A stretch of DNA of 64,000 nt from Pantoea cypripedii (GTDB lineage Bacteria; Pseudomonadota; Gammaproteobacteria; Enterobacterales; Enterobacteriaceae), in NCBI RefSeq assembly GCF_002095535.1, contig NZ_MLJI01000001.1, positions 3,666,385 to 3,730,384 on the forward strand, read 5' to 3'. The number at the start of each line of letters is the position of its first letter. The stretch's first letter is position 1. Of this stretch, positions 7,893 through 16,649 are shown one piece after another. Under the pieces are notes generated by a model that was not told the origin of the DNA, did not search any database, and saw only the letters and a list, made by a program, of their open reading frames with translations. A program made the position numbers and the translations under genes.

Positions 7893-10690
7893 TGGCTTTT
7901 TCACTTTTCCGCCGCAGGGCTGACACTCAGGAAGCACACCAGTGCGGAGACGGGCCGTTTTCCGTTAACGGTCATGAGCCCCTGACGCGCGAGGGGCGCC
8001 TGACCCGCCGCGATGAAGCGACGCTGTATGAGACGGCCCCCTCCATTATCGATCATATTCCGTGGGGAGAATATCTGGCGGAACATCAGTGCATTCTGCT
8101 GGATGACGGCGTGTCCGTCGGGGCGGTGTATGAAATCATTCCGGTCGGCACCGAGGGACGTCCGGACTCACGCCTGGAGGAAATCCGTGACGTGGTGGAA
8201 AACGCCCTGCAGGACAGCCTGCCGGAGCTGGACGCCCATCAGTGGGTGGTGCAGTTTTACTGTCAGGATGACTCTGATTTGTCTGCGTATATGGACAGTA
8301 TCAGGACCTACGTGAAGCCCCGTGCGCAGGGAACGCCGTTTACGGCGGCCTGGCTTAACGAACAGTCGCGCCACCTGCAGAACGTGGCCGCCGAAAAAGG
8401 GCTGTTCCTTGATGACGCCGTCACCGGCGCACCGTGGCGCGGCCAGATCCGCCGCACACGCATGGTGATTTACCGCTGGGTGGAGTCACCGTACCGTGAC
8501 CCGATGGCCCCCGAAGTCCTGCTGAAGCAGGTCTGCGATCGCCTCACCGCCGCGATGAGCGGTGCCGGTATTCATTGCCGGCGGCAGAACGGTGAGCAGA
8601 TCCACAGCTGGCTGCTGCGCTGGTTCAACCCGGAGCCGGCGTGGGTGGATAAGGCCACGCTGTACCGCTGCGCCCGGCACGCCGACGATGCGCCCGGGGA
8701 GCTGCCGCTGCTGAATGATTTCAGCGAAAGCCTGTGGTTTACCCGGCCGCGCAGCGATGCGGAGAAAGGCGTGTGGTGGTTTGATGATGTGGCGCACAAG
8801 GCGGTGCCGGTGGCCCGCCTGCGCAGCGTGCCCGCCACGGGGCATCTGACCGGCGAGGTGCGGCGCGGCGATAATATCAATGCCATCATGGACCTGTTGC
8901 CGGAAGGCACCGTGCTCACGCTGACGCTGGTTATCCATCCGCAGGATAAGCTGGAGGAAAACTTTGCCCGTCTGAGCCGCGACTCGATGGGCGAAAACGT
9001 GGATTCGCTCCGTGCCCGCGAGGACGCGGCCACCGCGCGAACCTACCTCGGCAACAGGCACAAACTTTACCGGGCGGCCATCACCCTGCTGATTAAGGCC
9101 AGGGATTTGCCGTCACTGGATAAGCGCTATCTCGATCTCAGCAGCAAGCTGCTGAACTGCGGGCTGGAGCCGGTCAACCCGGAGCATGATATCGGGCCAC
9201 TCAGCACCTATATGCGCGCTTTGCCGATGTGCTTTAACCCGGCGCAGGACAGACACCAGTGGTACACGCGGCTGATGTTCGTGCAGCATTTTGCCTGCCT
9301 GGCACCGGTGTACGGCCGTGATACCGGCACCGGCAACCCGGGTTTTACGTTCTTTAACCGCGGCGGTGGCCCGCTGTCTGTTGATCCCCTCAATAAAACT
9401 GACCGGACGCAGAACGCGCACAAACTGCTGTTTGGTCCCACCGGCGCCGGTAAGTCAGCCACAGCACTCTGCGAGCTGGCGCAGATGATGGCCATCTACC
9501 GGCCACGTATTTTTCTGCTCGAAGCCGGTAACAGCTTCGGGCTGTTCGGAGATTACTGCAGCTCGCTCGGGCTGACTGTGCATCGCGTCAGCATCAAACC
9601 CGGCAAGGCCATCTCGCTGGCGCCGTTTGGCGATGCGCATCTGCTGATGCAGGCAAAACCGGATGCGCTCATCATCAGTGAAGATGCGCTTCCCGATATT
9701 GATGACGATGAGGATAAAGATGAAGAGCGTGACGTGCTGGGTGAGATGGAGATTGCGGCACGCCTGATGATAACAGGCGGCGAACCGGCTGAAGAACAGA
9801 GGATGACGCGCGCCGATCGCGGGATGATACGCGAGGCCATCATGATTGCTGCCCGTACCGCTTTTGAAGCTGACCGACAGATGCTGCCGGAGGACCTGAT
9901 GTATGCGCTGCAGAACATCGCCCGGGATATCAGCCAGGGTGAGGATGGCCGCGAAAAACGCACCCCCGCCCGCCGGGCCCGTGCGGAGGAGATGTCGGAA
10001 GCGTTGCGGATGTTCACTGAGGGTTTTGAAGGTGATCTCTTTAACCGGCCTGGTACGCCGTGGCCGGAGGCTGACGTGACCATCGTTGATCTCGGCACAC
10101 TGGCCCGTGAAGGCTATGAAGCACAGATGGCGGTTGCCGTGATTTCGCTGCTTAACACCATTAATAATATCGCCGAGCGGGAACAGTACAGCGATCGGGA
10201 TATTATCGTGCCGATTGATGAGGCGCATATCGTGACCGCAAACCCCCTGCTGGGTCCTTATGCGACCAAAATCGTGAAGATGTGGCGTAAGCTCGGTGCG
10301 TGGCTCTGGCTGTTCACCCAGAACCTTGCCGACTTCCCGGACACGGCCAAAAAGATGCTCAACATGGCGGAGTGGTGGATTTGTCTGGTCATGCCCCCGG
10401 ACGAGGTGGAACAGATTGCGCGCTTCAAAACGCTGACGGATGAGCAGAAGACGATGCTGATGTCTGCCACTAAACTTCCTAAAAAATATACAGAAGGTGT
10501 GATTCTGTCGCGTAAGGTCCAGGCCCTGTTTCGCGCGGTGCCTCCGAGCCTGTATCTCGCCCTGGGTATGACCGAAAAAGAAGAAAAAGCGGAAAGACGG
10601 CGGATTATGGATGAATTACAGTGCAGTGAACTTGAGGCTGCGTTTCATGTTGCGCGCCGGCTTGATGAAAGCCGCGGACTGAGTATCTGA
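7892..10690 (+). CDS. traC: Conjugative transfer ATPase, TIGR03744 (PFL_4706) family, TraC/VirB4-like
   Basis: A 932-residue cytoplasmic ATPase that powers assembly of the mating apparatus. The N-terminal half (about 30-480) is the VirB4/TraC-type domain; the C-terminal half is a P-loop ATPase with Walker A GPTGAGKSA near residue 515 and Walker B IIVPIDEAH near residue 772. An acidic insert (DIDDDEDKDEERD, about 605-617) interrupts the ATPase domain. Its length fits TIGR03744. It is the last large gene of the first half of the transfer operon; the partner genes resume at 20163 after nine kilobases of cargo. Confidence 0.92.
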   Translation: MAFSLFRRRADTQEAHQCGDGPFSVNGHEPLTREGRLTRRDEATLYETAPSIIDHIPWGEYLAEHQCILLDDGVSVGAVYEIIPVGTEGRPDSRLEEIRDVVENALQDSLPELDAHQWVVQFYCQDDSDLSAYMDSIRTYVKPRAQGTPFTAAWLNEQSRHLQNVAAEKGLFLDDAVTGAPWRGQIRRTRMVIYRWVESPYRDPMAPEVLLKQVCDRLTAAMSGAGIHCRRQNGEQIHSWLLRWFNPEPAWVDKATLYRCARHADDAPGELPLLNDFSESLWFTRPRSDAEKGVWWFDDVAHKAVPVARLRSVPATGHLTGEVRRGDNINAIMDLLPEGTVLTLTLVIHPQDKLEENFARLSRDSMGENVDSLRAREDAATARTYLGNRHKLYRAAITLLIKARDLPSLDKRYLDLSSKLLNCGLEPVNPEHDIGPLSTYMRALPMCFNPAQDRHQWYTRLMFVQHFACLAPVYGRDTGTGNPGFTFFNRGGGPLSVDPLNKTDRTQNAHKLLFGPTGAGKSATALCELAQMMAIYRPRIFLLEAGNSFGLFGDYCSSLGLTVHRVSIKPGKAISLAPFGDAHLLMQAKPDALIISEDALPDIDDDEDKDEERDVLGEMEIAARLMITGGEPAEEQRMTRADRGMIREAIMIAARTAFEADRQMLPEDLMYALQNIARDISQGEDGREKRTPARRARAEEMSEALRMFTEGFEGDLFNRPGTPWPEADVTIVDLGTLAREGYEAQMAVAVISLLNTINNIAEREQYSDRDIIVPIDEAHIVTANPLLGPYATKIVKMWRKLGAWLWLFTQNLADFPDTAKKMLNMAEWWICLVMPPDEVEQIARFKTLTDEQKTMLMSATKLPKKYTEGVILSRKVQALFRAVPPSLYLALGMTEKEEKAERRRIMDELQCSELEAAFHVARRLDESRGLSI

Positions 10691-10701
10691 CAGGGGAATC
10701 C

Positions 10702-11106
10702 ATGAAAAAACTGACTATGGCACCGCCAGTGGTCGTACCGGACAAGGCACTGATTGCCTCTGTCATATTTACCGTACCGCCGCAGGGTACAGCATCTATC
10801 GGCCAGTCTGACAGTGTATCACTGGAGATACTGCAGCGCGAAATTGTGAAACGCCTTGAGAAGCCGGTGTTATTTTCTGTCTACCCGCATCGCATCGGAC
10901 GGCGCAGTTGCGTGGCGGTTCACCTGACAGATGTGAATGAAAAGATGCTTGATATTCTGATCACCGTCACAGGCAACACGCTGTGGCCAGGTGAGGCGGA
11001 GTTCAGAACCGGACTGCGCTGGAATATCTGCGTACCGGATGCCACCGACCTGCTGTGGGTGCTGAAGGAGATAGATCGGGTAACAGGCGGACAGGTGTGT
11101 AATTAA
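10702..11106 (+). CDS. Hypothetical protein at the end of the first transfer block
   Basis: A 134-residue soluble protein, 11 bases behind the VirB4-like gene with GGGGAA in front of ATG 10702, so it belongs to the same transcript. It is beta-rich by eye, with no membrane helix or signal and no family I recognise. A 49-base hairpin follows its stop codon and marks the edge between transfer genes and cargo. Confidence 0.68.
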   Translation: MKKLTMAPPVVVPDKALIASVIFTVPPQGTASIGQSDSVSLEILQREIVKRLEKPVLFSVYPHRIGRRSCVAVHLTDVNEKMLDILITVTGNTLWPGEAEFRTGLRWNICVPDATDLLWVLKEIDRVTGGQVCN

Positions 11107-11112
11107 ACCGGC

Positions 11113-11162
11113 CCTCCGTGTCGGTCAGACAGCGGTGTTCAGCTGTCCGACCGACACGGAGG
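11113..11162. repeat. Large inverted repeat closing the first transfer block
   Basis: Arms 11113-11133 and 11142-11162 form a 21-bp stem with one mismatch (CCTCCGTGTCGGTC against GACCGACACGGAGG at the base) around an eight-base loop. There is no T run on either side, so a classical terminator is unlikely. It may stabilise the 3' end of the transfer messenger RNA or mark the insertion point of the cargo that follows. Confidence 0.7.
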
Positions 11163-11366
11163 CTGCGGGTGCGGGCGGCAAAGAGCCCGTACGTCGTGCC
11201 TGTCCTGAGCTACTTCCCGGATTGACCCTGTATTTATTTCCAGTCTCATGTACGATAAATCAGCCGGATAAATTGACCGGTCTCAAAGGGGCTTGCAGTG
11301 GCAGGGTTTGGCTGGCCATCATACCCTGAACTCCATTTCACCAGTTCTCCTTCAGGAAGGTCTCCT

Positions 11367-11717
11367 GTGTTAGCCAAAATCCTTGTCGCTGTTGTTGCCG
11401 TCATACATCTTTATATCATTGTTCTTGAAATGTTTTTGTGGGATACCCGTATAGGTCGGAAGGCATTTAATCTTACTCCTGATTTTTCGCACGAGACTCG
11501 GGTACTGGCAGCAAATCAGGGGTTATATAATGGCTTTCTGGCGGCGGGCTTATTCTGGGGATTATGGCTGGGAGAAAGCGGAACTCATGTTACCTTCTTT
11601 TTCCTGATATGCGTGTTGATTGCAGGCGTTTTCGGTGCAGTAACAGCCAGCCGGAAGATACTTTATGTTCAGGCGTTTCCGGCTCTCGCCGCATTGACTG
11701 CACTGCTGTTCAGTTAA
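11367..11717 (+). CDS. DUF1304 family membrane protein
   Basis: A 116-residue four-helix membrane protein. The stretch LAKILVAVVAVIHLYIIVLE at the N-terminus followed by EMFLWDTRIGRKAF and the ANQGLYNGFLAAGL block are diagnostic of DUF1304, whose function is unknown. The start is GTG 11367, since AGGAAGG lies six bases upstream and family members begin exactly here; the in-frame ATG 11298 would add a 23-residue extension foreign to the family. First cargo gene after the VirB4 block. Confidence 0.85.
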   Translation: MLAKILVAVVAVIHLYIIVLEMFLWDTRIGRKAFNLTPDFSHETRVLAANQGLYNGFLAAGLFWGLWLGESGTHVTFFFLICVLIAGVFGAVTASRKILYVQAFPALAALTALLFS

Positions 11718-11977
11718 CTGTTGAAGGAGTGAGCTGATTATCTTCTTCCTCCCCCGCGAACGTAAAACCGTCATCTGACAGCAGTCCTGAAAACTGAAAT
11801 GACTGACTTTCAAGGTTCCTGAAGAAATGCCGGGACCGCTGCTTTCTCTCACATTACTGAGTTAATGCTTAAGACTAAACTCCCGATTACACGCGGGGAG
11901 GCCGGAACTGCGGGCGGCGGTATCACCGATGGTTACACAATACGATACCTTCTGAAGATAAAAAATATGCATTACAC
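11718..11977. other. Intergenic stretch without recognisable genes
   Basis: About 260 bases between the DUF1304 gene and the first chemoreceptor promoter. I see no reading frame with coding character and no strong hairpin; composition becomes more AT-rich towards the promoter at 11978. Confidence 0.5.
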
Positions 11978-12004
11978 TTAACTTATCCGGGGTTATACCG
12001 ATAA
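11978..12004 (+). promoter_or_regulatory. Sigma28 (FliA)-like promoter of the first chemoreceptor
   Basis: TTAACTTA, then 11 bases, then ACCGATAA. Against the enterobacterial FliA consensus TAAAGTTT-N11-GCCGATAA this is 5 of 8 and 7 of 8 with the correct spacing. It ends 33 bases before the chosen ATG. Placing the transcript start about seven bases after the -10 box also argues for ATG 12038 over 12017. Confidence 0.6.
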
Positions 12005-12037
12005 CAGCATAACATCATGCAATCACCGGATAACCTC

Positions 12038-13714
12038 ATGAACAACATCGAATTTCATCCTGAAAAAAACGGAAAATCAGTTCGTAATCTCAGGCTTATA
12101 CCGCTCTTCTGTGCTCTTCTTGGCATTATCTTTCTTATCTTTGCTGCCTGCGCCGGACTTTCCGCTGTCCTGATGCATAAAAGCAGCGGACATATCGATA
12201 ACCTCGACAGAGAGGTGCAGGTCCGCATTGGCCTGTCCAACAGCACCAACCACCTGCGCCTTGCGCGCCTGAGCGCTCTGCGTGCTGCGCTGGCGAAAGA
12301 CGCCGGAGACCCGGCGCAGTCTGAAGCACAGCTTGCCGAAGCCAGAAAGCGGGTCGCCGCCGCGCGAAAAAGTCTGGCGGATTATATCAGCCGGCCCGTG
12401 AAAGGTCCGGAAGATGCCGCCCTTGACGCGCCGCTCAGGGCGCGCTTTGAAACCTATATTGCCAGCGTGGAACAGGGCATTGCACTCGCTCAGGACGGAA
12501 AAACACAGCAGGTGATTGCTCATGAATACCAGAGTATCGCCCCTCTTGATGACCGCTACAACCAGGTTCTGCTCAAGGATGCGGCCCTGAGTACGGCGCG
12601 GGCAGACAGCATCAACCGTGAATCAGATGCCCTGTTTGACCGGGGGTATGTTGCAATGGGGGTCAGCCTGGCGCTGGCGGCCATCGTGATAGGGCTGAGC
12701 CTCATACTTCTGTTGCGGGTAGTGATTGCGCCACTGAAAAACATCCTGGTACGCGTAACCAACATTGCGCAGTGCAGGCTGACTGACGCCCCGCAGGCCT
12801 GGGGGCGCAGTGAGATTGGCGAGCTGGGCAATAACGTGCAGATTATGCAGCAGGCGCTCATCAAAACCGTGGGGTCCGTCCGCGACGGCGCGCAGGCCAT
12901 TTACCAGGGAACCAGTGAGATTTCTGCCGGCAGCATCGACCTGTCGGCCCGCACCGAAGAGCAGGCCTCAGCCCTGCAACAGACCGCCGCCAGTATGGAA
13001 GAGCTCACCACCACGGTGAAGCAGAATGCCGATAACGCTCACCATGCGAGGGACCTGGCGCATCAGGCCAGCCGGCAGGCAACCGAAGGCGGCCGCGTCA
13101 TGGAGAGCGTGGTGCAGACCATGGAACGGATTTCGGGCAGTTCCGGCCGTATCGCGGACATCACCGCCACCATTAACAGCATCGCTTTCCAGACCAATAT
13201 ACTGGCGCTGAACGCGGCGGTGGAAGCTGCCCGCGCAGGCGAGCAGGGGCGCGGATTTGCCGTTGTGGCCAGTGAAGTCAGGAATCTGGCGCAGCGCAGC
13301 GCCCAGGCCGCAAAGGAAATAGAGACACTGATAGCGGAGTCGCAGAAGCAGATAGGGGAAGGTTCCCTGGAAACCCGGAAAGCCGGGGAGTCAATGTCTG
13401 CCATTATGGCGTCGGTAAAAAGCGTCACTGGCCTGATGGGGGAGATTGCGATTGCGTCTAACGAGCAAAGCAAGGGCATAGACCAGGTGAGGGAAGCGGT
13501 CGTGCAGATGGACAGCGTCACGCAGCAGAACGCCGCGCTGGTTGAGCAGGCTTCCGCCGCCGCTTCGTCGCTGTCTGACCAGGCGGGAGTGCTGACGGGC
13601 TCGGTCGGCGTGTTCATTCTTGATGAACCAGTCGGCATGATAAAAACGTCGCCCGGACTTCTGCCTGTTTCACGCAGAACCACAGGGGATAAGACTGACT
13701 GGACAACGTTCTGA
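12038..13714 (+). CDS. Methyl-accepting chemotaxis protein (first of two)
   Basis: A 558-residue transmembrane chemoreceptor. Helix 1 lies near residues 24-48, a four-helix-bundle-like periplasmic sensor follows to about 205, helix 2 is near 208-228, then HAMP and the signalling domain. The hairpin tip ([20 protein letters not shown]) and the flanking methylation helices are intact. The protein ends in DWTTF, a variant of the NWETF pentapeptide that tethers CheR and CheB. ATG 12038 has GGA seven bases upstream; ATG 12017 would lie too close to the promoter. The ligand cannot be predicted. Same strand as a second, non-identical receptor gene downstream. Confidence 0.93.
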   Translation: MNNIEFHPEKNGKSVRNLRLIPLFCALLGIIFLIFAACAGLSAVLMHKSSGHIDNLDREVQVRIGLSNSTNHLRLARLSALRAALAKDAGDPAQSEAQLAEARKRVAAARKSLADYISRPVKGPEDAALDAPLRARFETYIASVEQGIALAQDGKTQQVIAHEYQSIAPLDDRYNQVLLKDAALSTARADSINRESDALFDRGYVAMGVSLALAAIVIGLSLILLLRVVIAPLKNILVRVTNIAQCRLTDAPQAWGRSEIGELGNNVQIMQQALIKTVGSVRDGAQAIYQGTSEISAGSIDLSARTEEQASALQQTAASMEELTTTVKQNADNAHHARDLAHQASRQATEGGRVMESVVQTMERISGSSGRIADITATINSIAFQTNILALNAAVEAARAGEQGRGFAVVASEVRNLAQRSAQAAKEIETLIAESQKQIGEGSLETRKAGESMSAIMASVKSVTGLMGEIAIASNEQSKGIDQVREAVVQMDSVTQQNAALVEQASAAASSLSDQAGVLTGSVGVFILDEPVGMIKTSPGLLPVSRRTTGDKTDWTTF

Positions 13715-13758
13715 CGTTATCCCTTCAGAATGAGTGGCCAGCGCATCATAAAATCATC

Positions 13759-13787
13759 CGGCAGCCGGAACTTTGTTCTGGCTGCAG
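13759..13787. repeat. Hairpin downstream of the first chemoreceptor gene
   Basis: Arms 13759-13771 (CGGCAGCCGGAAC) and 13775-13787 (GTTCTGGCTGCAG) pair over 13 bases with one wobble and one mismatch around a three-base loop. It lies 45 bases after the stop and probably protects or ends the transcript, although no T run follows. The rest of 13788-14056 holds no convincing gene. Confidence 0.5.
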
Positions 13788-14056
13788 GTGAAAGCCCGAT
13801 GCAGTTGTCCGAATGTGCGCTGCATATCGGCGTACATAGCAGACGACTCTTCCCGACCAGATAAGCAGCGCTACAAATGCTCTCAATCCGCCTGAAATAC
13901 GCGCGGCGGTGGTTTTTTTACTGTTTATTCGGAAAGCGTAGAGCGTGAGCCGTATTGACAGGTTCATCTTATGATCATTCCCCCGGAACAAAACAGCGTG
14001 CCAAGCCAGTCACTTACCGACGCTAAACATTCTGTGCTTTTAATGTCATTAAAATA

Positions 14057-14083
14057 TAATTTTTTCATTTTTTAGGCCGATAC
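14057..14083 (+). promoter_or_regulatory. Sigma28 (FliA)-like promoter of the second chemoreceptor
   Basis: TAATTTTT, then exactly 11 bases, then GCCGATAC: 6 of 8 and 7 of 8 matches to the FliA consensus TAAAGTTT-N11-GCCGATAA. It lies 68 bases before ATG 14152. With the similar site before the first receptor, it puts both ICE-borne receptors under the flagellar late-gene sigma factor of the host. Confidence 0.68.
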
Positions 14084-14151
14084 CGTTTCACCGGTTTATT
14101 GAATGATCCCGGCATTTGGCATTCTGTTTTCAACATCAGGTGAAAATACAT

Positions 14152-15810
14152 ATGAATATCTCTCAGAGGTTGATGCTAATCTGTTCCCTGTTCTCCGCAT
14201 CACTTATTACCCTGGTTATTGTCGCGCTCGTCGTTGTTTCGGGTTTTCAGTCACGCTTTCAGAACGTTCAGGCGAACGCCATCCCCTCAATTATTGACCT
14301 GGGTAAACTGGTCAATGGCAGTAACGAACTCATTATCTGGATGTACCGGCATCAGAGTGCGACTGACCCAGGTCGGCAGGCAGAAGTTGAGAAAGAAATT
14401 AATAAACTGATAAACAAGCTGTCTTCCCTGAATCAGCATTACCTGGACAATGACATCGCCAGCGATGAGGACCGCCGTATGACCGAGGCCGCCTTTGTCA
14501 ATATCAAAGCATTCAGGAACAAACTGCCCGCCTTTCTGGAAGGTTCACGCGCCCAGAATGATGCTGTAGCGCTGGGGGCACTCCAGGGCAGTAACGGAGT
14601 CGGTCAGGTCGCCCGCGACCTTATCGCAGGATATCAGAAGCAGCTGAAACTGAATGTGGATATCAGTAACGGACTCAGGACAGTAAATGACCGGATTTAT
14701 CACCTCACTTTCTGGAGCATGCTTGCAGGCTCCGCGCTGGTCATAATTCTGCTGGGTACCCTGGCGATGATAACGATACGCGGGATTCGCCGGAATCTTA
14801 ACGGCATGCGTTCAGTGATGGAAAAGGCCAGTGAGAGCCTTGACCTGACGCTCAGGGCTGATGCCTCCCGCCGGGACGAAATCGGTCTGACGGCAAAAGC
14901 CTTCAATCACCTTGTCGATACGGTTGCGGACTCTCTGTCATCTGTCAGCGCGTCCTCTCACTCAGTCAGTACCGCATCGGCCCAGATTTCTGCCGGTAAT
15001 GAAGACCTTTCCTCCCGGACTGAAGAACAGGCCGCCTCGCTGGAACAGACCGCAGCCAGCATGTCCGAGCTGAGTGAAACCGTGCGCCAGACCGCGGAGA
15101 ATACCCGGCTGGCCAGCCAGCTTTCACACAATACCCGTCAGATTTCAGAAGACAGCACAGAAAAAGTCCGGGGTATGCTGCATACCATGTCTGACATCCG
15201 CAGCAGCTCGGCGAAAATTACCGACATTATCTCCATTATTGAAGGCATCGCTTTTCAGACCAATATTCTGGCGCTCAATGCGGCAGTGGAAGCGGCGCGG
15301 GCCGGTGAACAGGGGCGCGGGTTTGCGGTGGTCGCCGGTGAGGTCCGAAACCTTGCTCAGCGTTCGTCCACGTCGGCCCGTGAAATCAGGGGGCTGATTG
15401 AGTCCTCAATGCAGTTTGTGGAAGCCGGTGCGGCTCAGGCTGAAGATGTCGGGGACAATATGACCCGCATGGATGATGCCATACGTCAGGTCAATGACCT
15501 GGTCAATGAGATTGCGGCGGCGGCGCAGGAGCAGACGCTGGGTATCGGACAGGTTCATCAGGCGGTCAGCCAGATGGATGACGTGACGCAGCAGAATGCG
15601 GCCCTGGTGGAGGAGGCGTCGGCAGCATCCCATTCTCTGATGGAGCAGGCCTCGGCCCTGAATACCCTGGTCGCGACGTTCATCCTTCGTACCCCGTCGC
15701 AGCCATCTTCGTTAAAGACTGAGGTGCAGCGTCCATCAGCGCCAGCCCGGCAGCCTGCCGCCCGCCATCCGCAGCATACGGATGCTGAGAGCAACTGGCA
15801 GAGCTTCTGA
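14152..15810 (+). CDS. Methyl-accepting chemotaxis protein (second of two)
   Basis: A 552-residue chemoreceptor: membrane helices near residues 10-33 and 185-208, a periplasmic four-helix-bundle sensor between them, HAMP, and a complete signalling domain with the hairpin tip [20 protein letters not shown]. It ends in NWQSF, close to the NWETF CheR/CheB tether. Start at ATG 14152 because AGGTG lies nine bases upstream and the protein then begins with a short basic stretch before helix 1. The sensor domain differs strongly from that of the upstream receptor, so the ligand is likely different. Confidence 0.93.
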   Translation: MNISQRLMLICSLFSASLITLVIVALVVVSGFQSRFQNVQANAIPSIIDLGKLVNGSNELIIWMYRHQSATDPGRQAEVEKEINKLINKLSSLNQHYLDNDIASDEDRRMTEAAFVNIKAFRNKLPAFLEGSRAQNDAVALGALQGSNGVGQVARDLIAGYQKQLKLNVDISNGLRTVNDRIYHLTFWSMLAGSALVIILLGTLAMITIRGIRRNLNGMRSVMEKASESLDLTLRADASRRDEIGLTAKAFNHLVDTVADSLSSVSASSHSVSTASAQISAGNEDLSSRTEEQAASLEQTAASMSELSETVRQTAENTRLASQLSHNTRQISEDSTEKVRGMLHTMSDIRSSSAKITDIISIIEGIAFQTNILALNAAVEAARAGEQGRGFAVVAGEVRNLAQRSSTSAREIRGLIESSMQFVEAGAAQAEDVGDNMTRMDDAIRQVNDLVNEIAAAAQEQTLGIGQVHQAVSQMDDVTQQNAALVEEASAASHSLMEQASALNTLVATFILRTPSQPSSLKTEVQRPSAPARQPAARHPQHTDAESNWQSF

Positions 15811-15881
15811 CAAACAGTGCAGACCGGTCAATTCACCACCGGGCTGATTAAATACAATCCTTAGTTCAGCCGGGAAGACAT

Positions 15882-16226
15882 GTGACTACGGATAAAAATT
15901 CATATCCTGATAAATATCAGGAACTCATACTTATCAGTGAACATACTGACGCACTGCTGTCGCAGATGAGGAGCCAGAGATATGCTGACATGGCGATTTT
16001 TCTGAATAACCTTAATCACATGGAACGGTATCAGGGTTTTATTTCCGTGTTGCATCACGACACAGAATTCTGGCGCTCGCTGAAAGTCCGGGATACTGAC
16101 CTTTATATCCGGATTGAAGCAATACAGCTTTCTTTCGGCATACTCAGTAATCTGGTTGAGAATCTGCGTCATGCTTTCGTCCCGCTTCAGCAGCAGGCAA
16201 AAAATGCTGCGGATAAACCCGGCTGA
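15882..16226 (+). CDS. Hypothetical protein downstream of the chemoreceptors
   Basis: A 114-residue protein of mainly helical character with many Q, L and Y residues and no membrane segment. It starts at GTG 15882 after GGGAAG; the overlapping ATG at 15880 is followed directly by a stop in its own frame. It lies 71 bases behind the second chemoreceptor gene on the same strand and could be co-transcribed, but I recognise no family and cannot link it to chemotaxis signalling. Confidence 0.6.
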   Translation: MTTDKNSYPDKYQELILISEHTDALLSQMRSQRYADMAIFLNNLNHMERYQGFISVLHHDTEFWRSLKVRDTDLYIRIEAIQLSFGILSNLVENLRHAFVPLQQQAKNAADKPG

Positions 16227-16244
16227 GCTGAAGAGTAAACCTCT

Positions 16245-16284
16245 CTTATTTTCAGAAGGCCTTTTACGGCTATCTGAAAATAAG
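16245..16284. terminator. Bidirectional terminator between convergent genes
   Basis: Perfect 12-bp inverted repeat: CTTATTTTCAGA (16245-16256) and TCTGAAAATAAG (16273-16284) around a 16-base loop. It sits between the convergent ends of the 15882-16226 and 16288-16521 genes, the natural place for a shared terminator; the stem itself carries the A/T runs. Confidence 0.65.
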
Positions 16285-16287
16285 TTG

Positions 16288-16521
16288 TCAGTACCCCTCA
16301 TTATACCGGCTCTGAGTTTTATACAGGCGCCGCGTTTCAGTACGTCGCCCGTCCGGGGGGATATTCGCCCCCATGTCAATACAGTGCTCCCGCCGCCGGG
16401 CAATCGCTTCGCGCTCGGTTTCATTGGCTGAATGGTCCATCACCGTCAGCCACCGGCGGGCGGCGCGGCGCCACTGCCCCCGGCTTTCCAGTAATTCAGC
16501 AATACCGTCTTTCAGTTCCAT
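16288..16521 (-). CDS. PerC-family transcriptional regulator-like protein
   Basis: A 77-residue protein. The block AELLESRGQWRRAARRWLTV (residues about 7-26) followed by EREAIARRREHC matches the PerC family pattern (ARGLYRRAATRWLEV ... EREWIAxRRxxC), small activators first known from enteropathogenic Escherichia coli and common on mobile elements. The start at 16521 has GGAGAG directly upstream; the longer frame from 16551 lacks a site. It is transcribed against the cargo genes around it. Target genes unknown. Confidence 0.7.
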   Translation of the reverse strand: MELKDGIAELLESRGQWRRAARRWLTVMDHSANETEREAIARRREHCIDMGANIPPDGRRTETRRLYKTQSRYNEGY

Positions 16522-16649
16522 ATCTCTCCACCGGCCTGGCAGCCTGAACATTGCCGGTTATTTTTCCACAGACGCAATCACAGTTCTCAGTTTAACCCTA
16601 AGCGCACTTCCGGAAAATGACACCTGAACCCACATTACGGAGTCTTCTG

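Noticed and set aside
13746..13991. Minus-strand frame of 81 codons in the gap between the chemoreceptor genes
   Set aside because: No ribosome site, no recognisable protein character, and it covers a hairpin; the gap is better explained as promoter and leader sequence.
15849..15876. Sigma28-like promoter before the gene at 15882
   Set aside because: The GCCGGGAA element differs from GCCGATAA at two key positions and overlaps the ribosome site; spacing to the upstream box is wrong.
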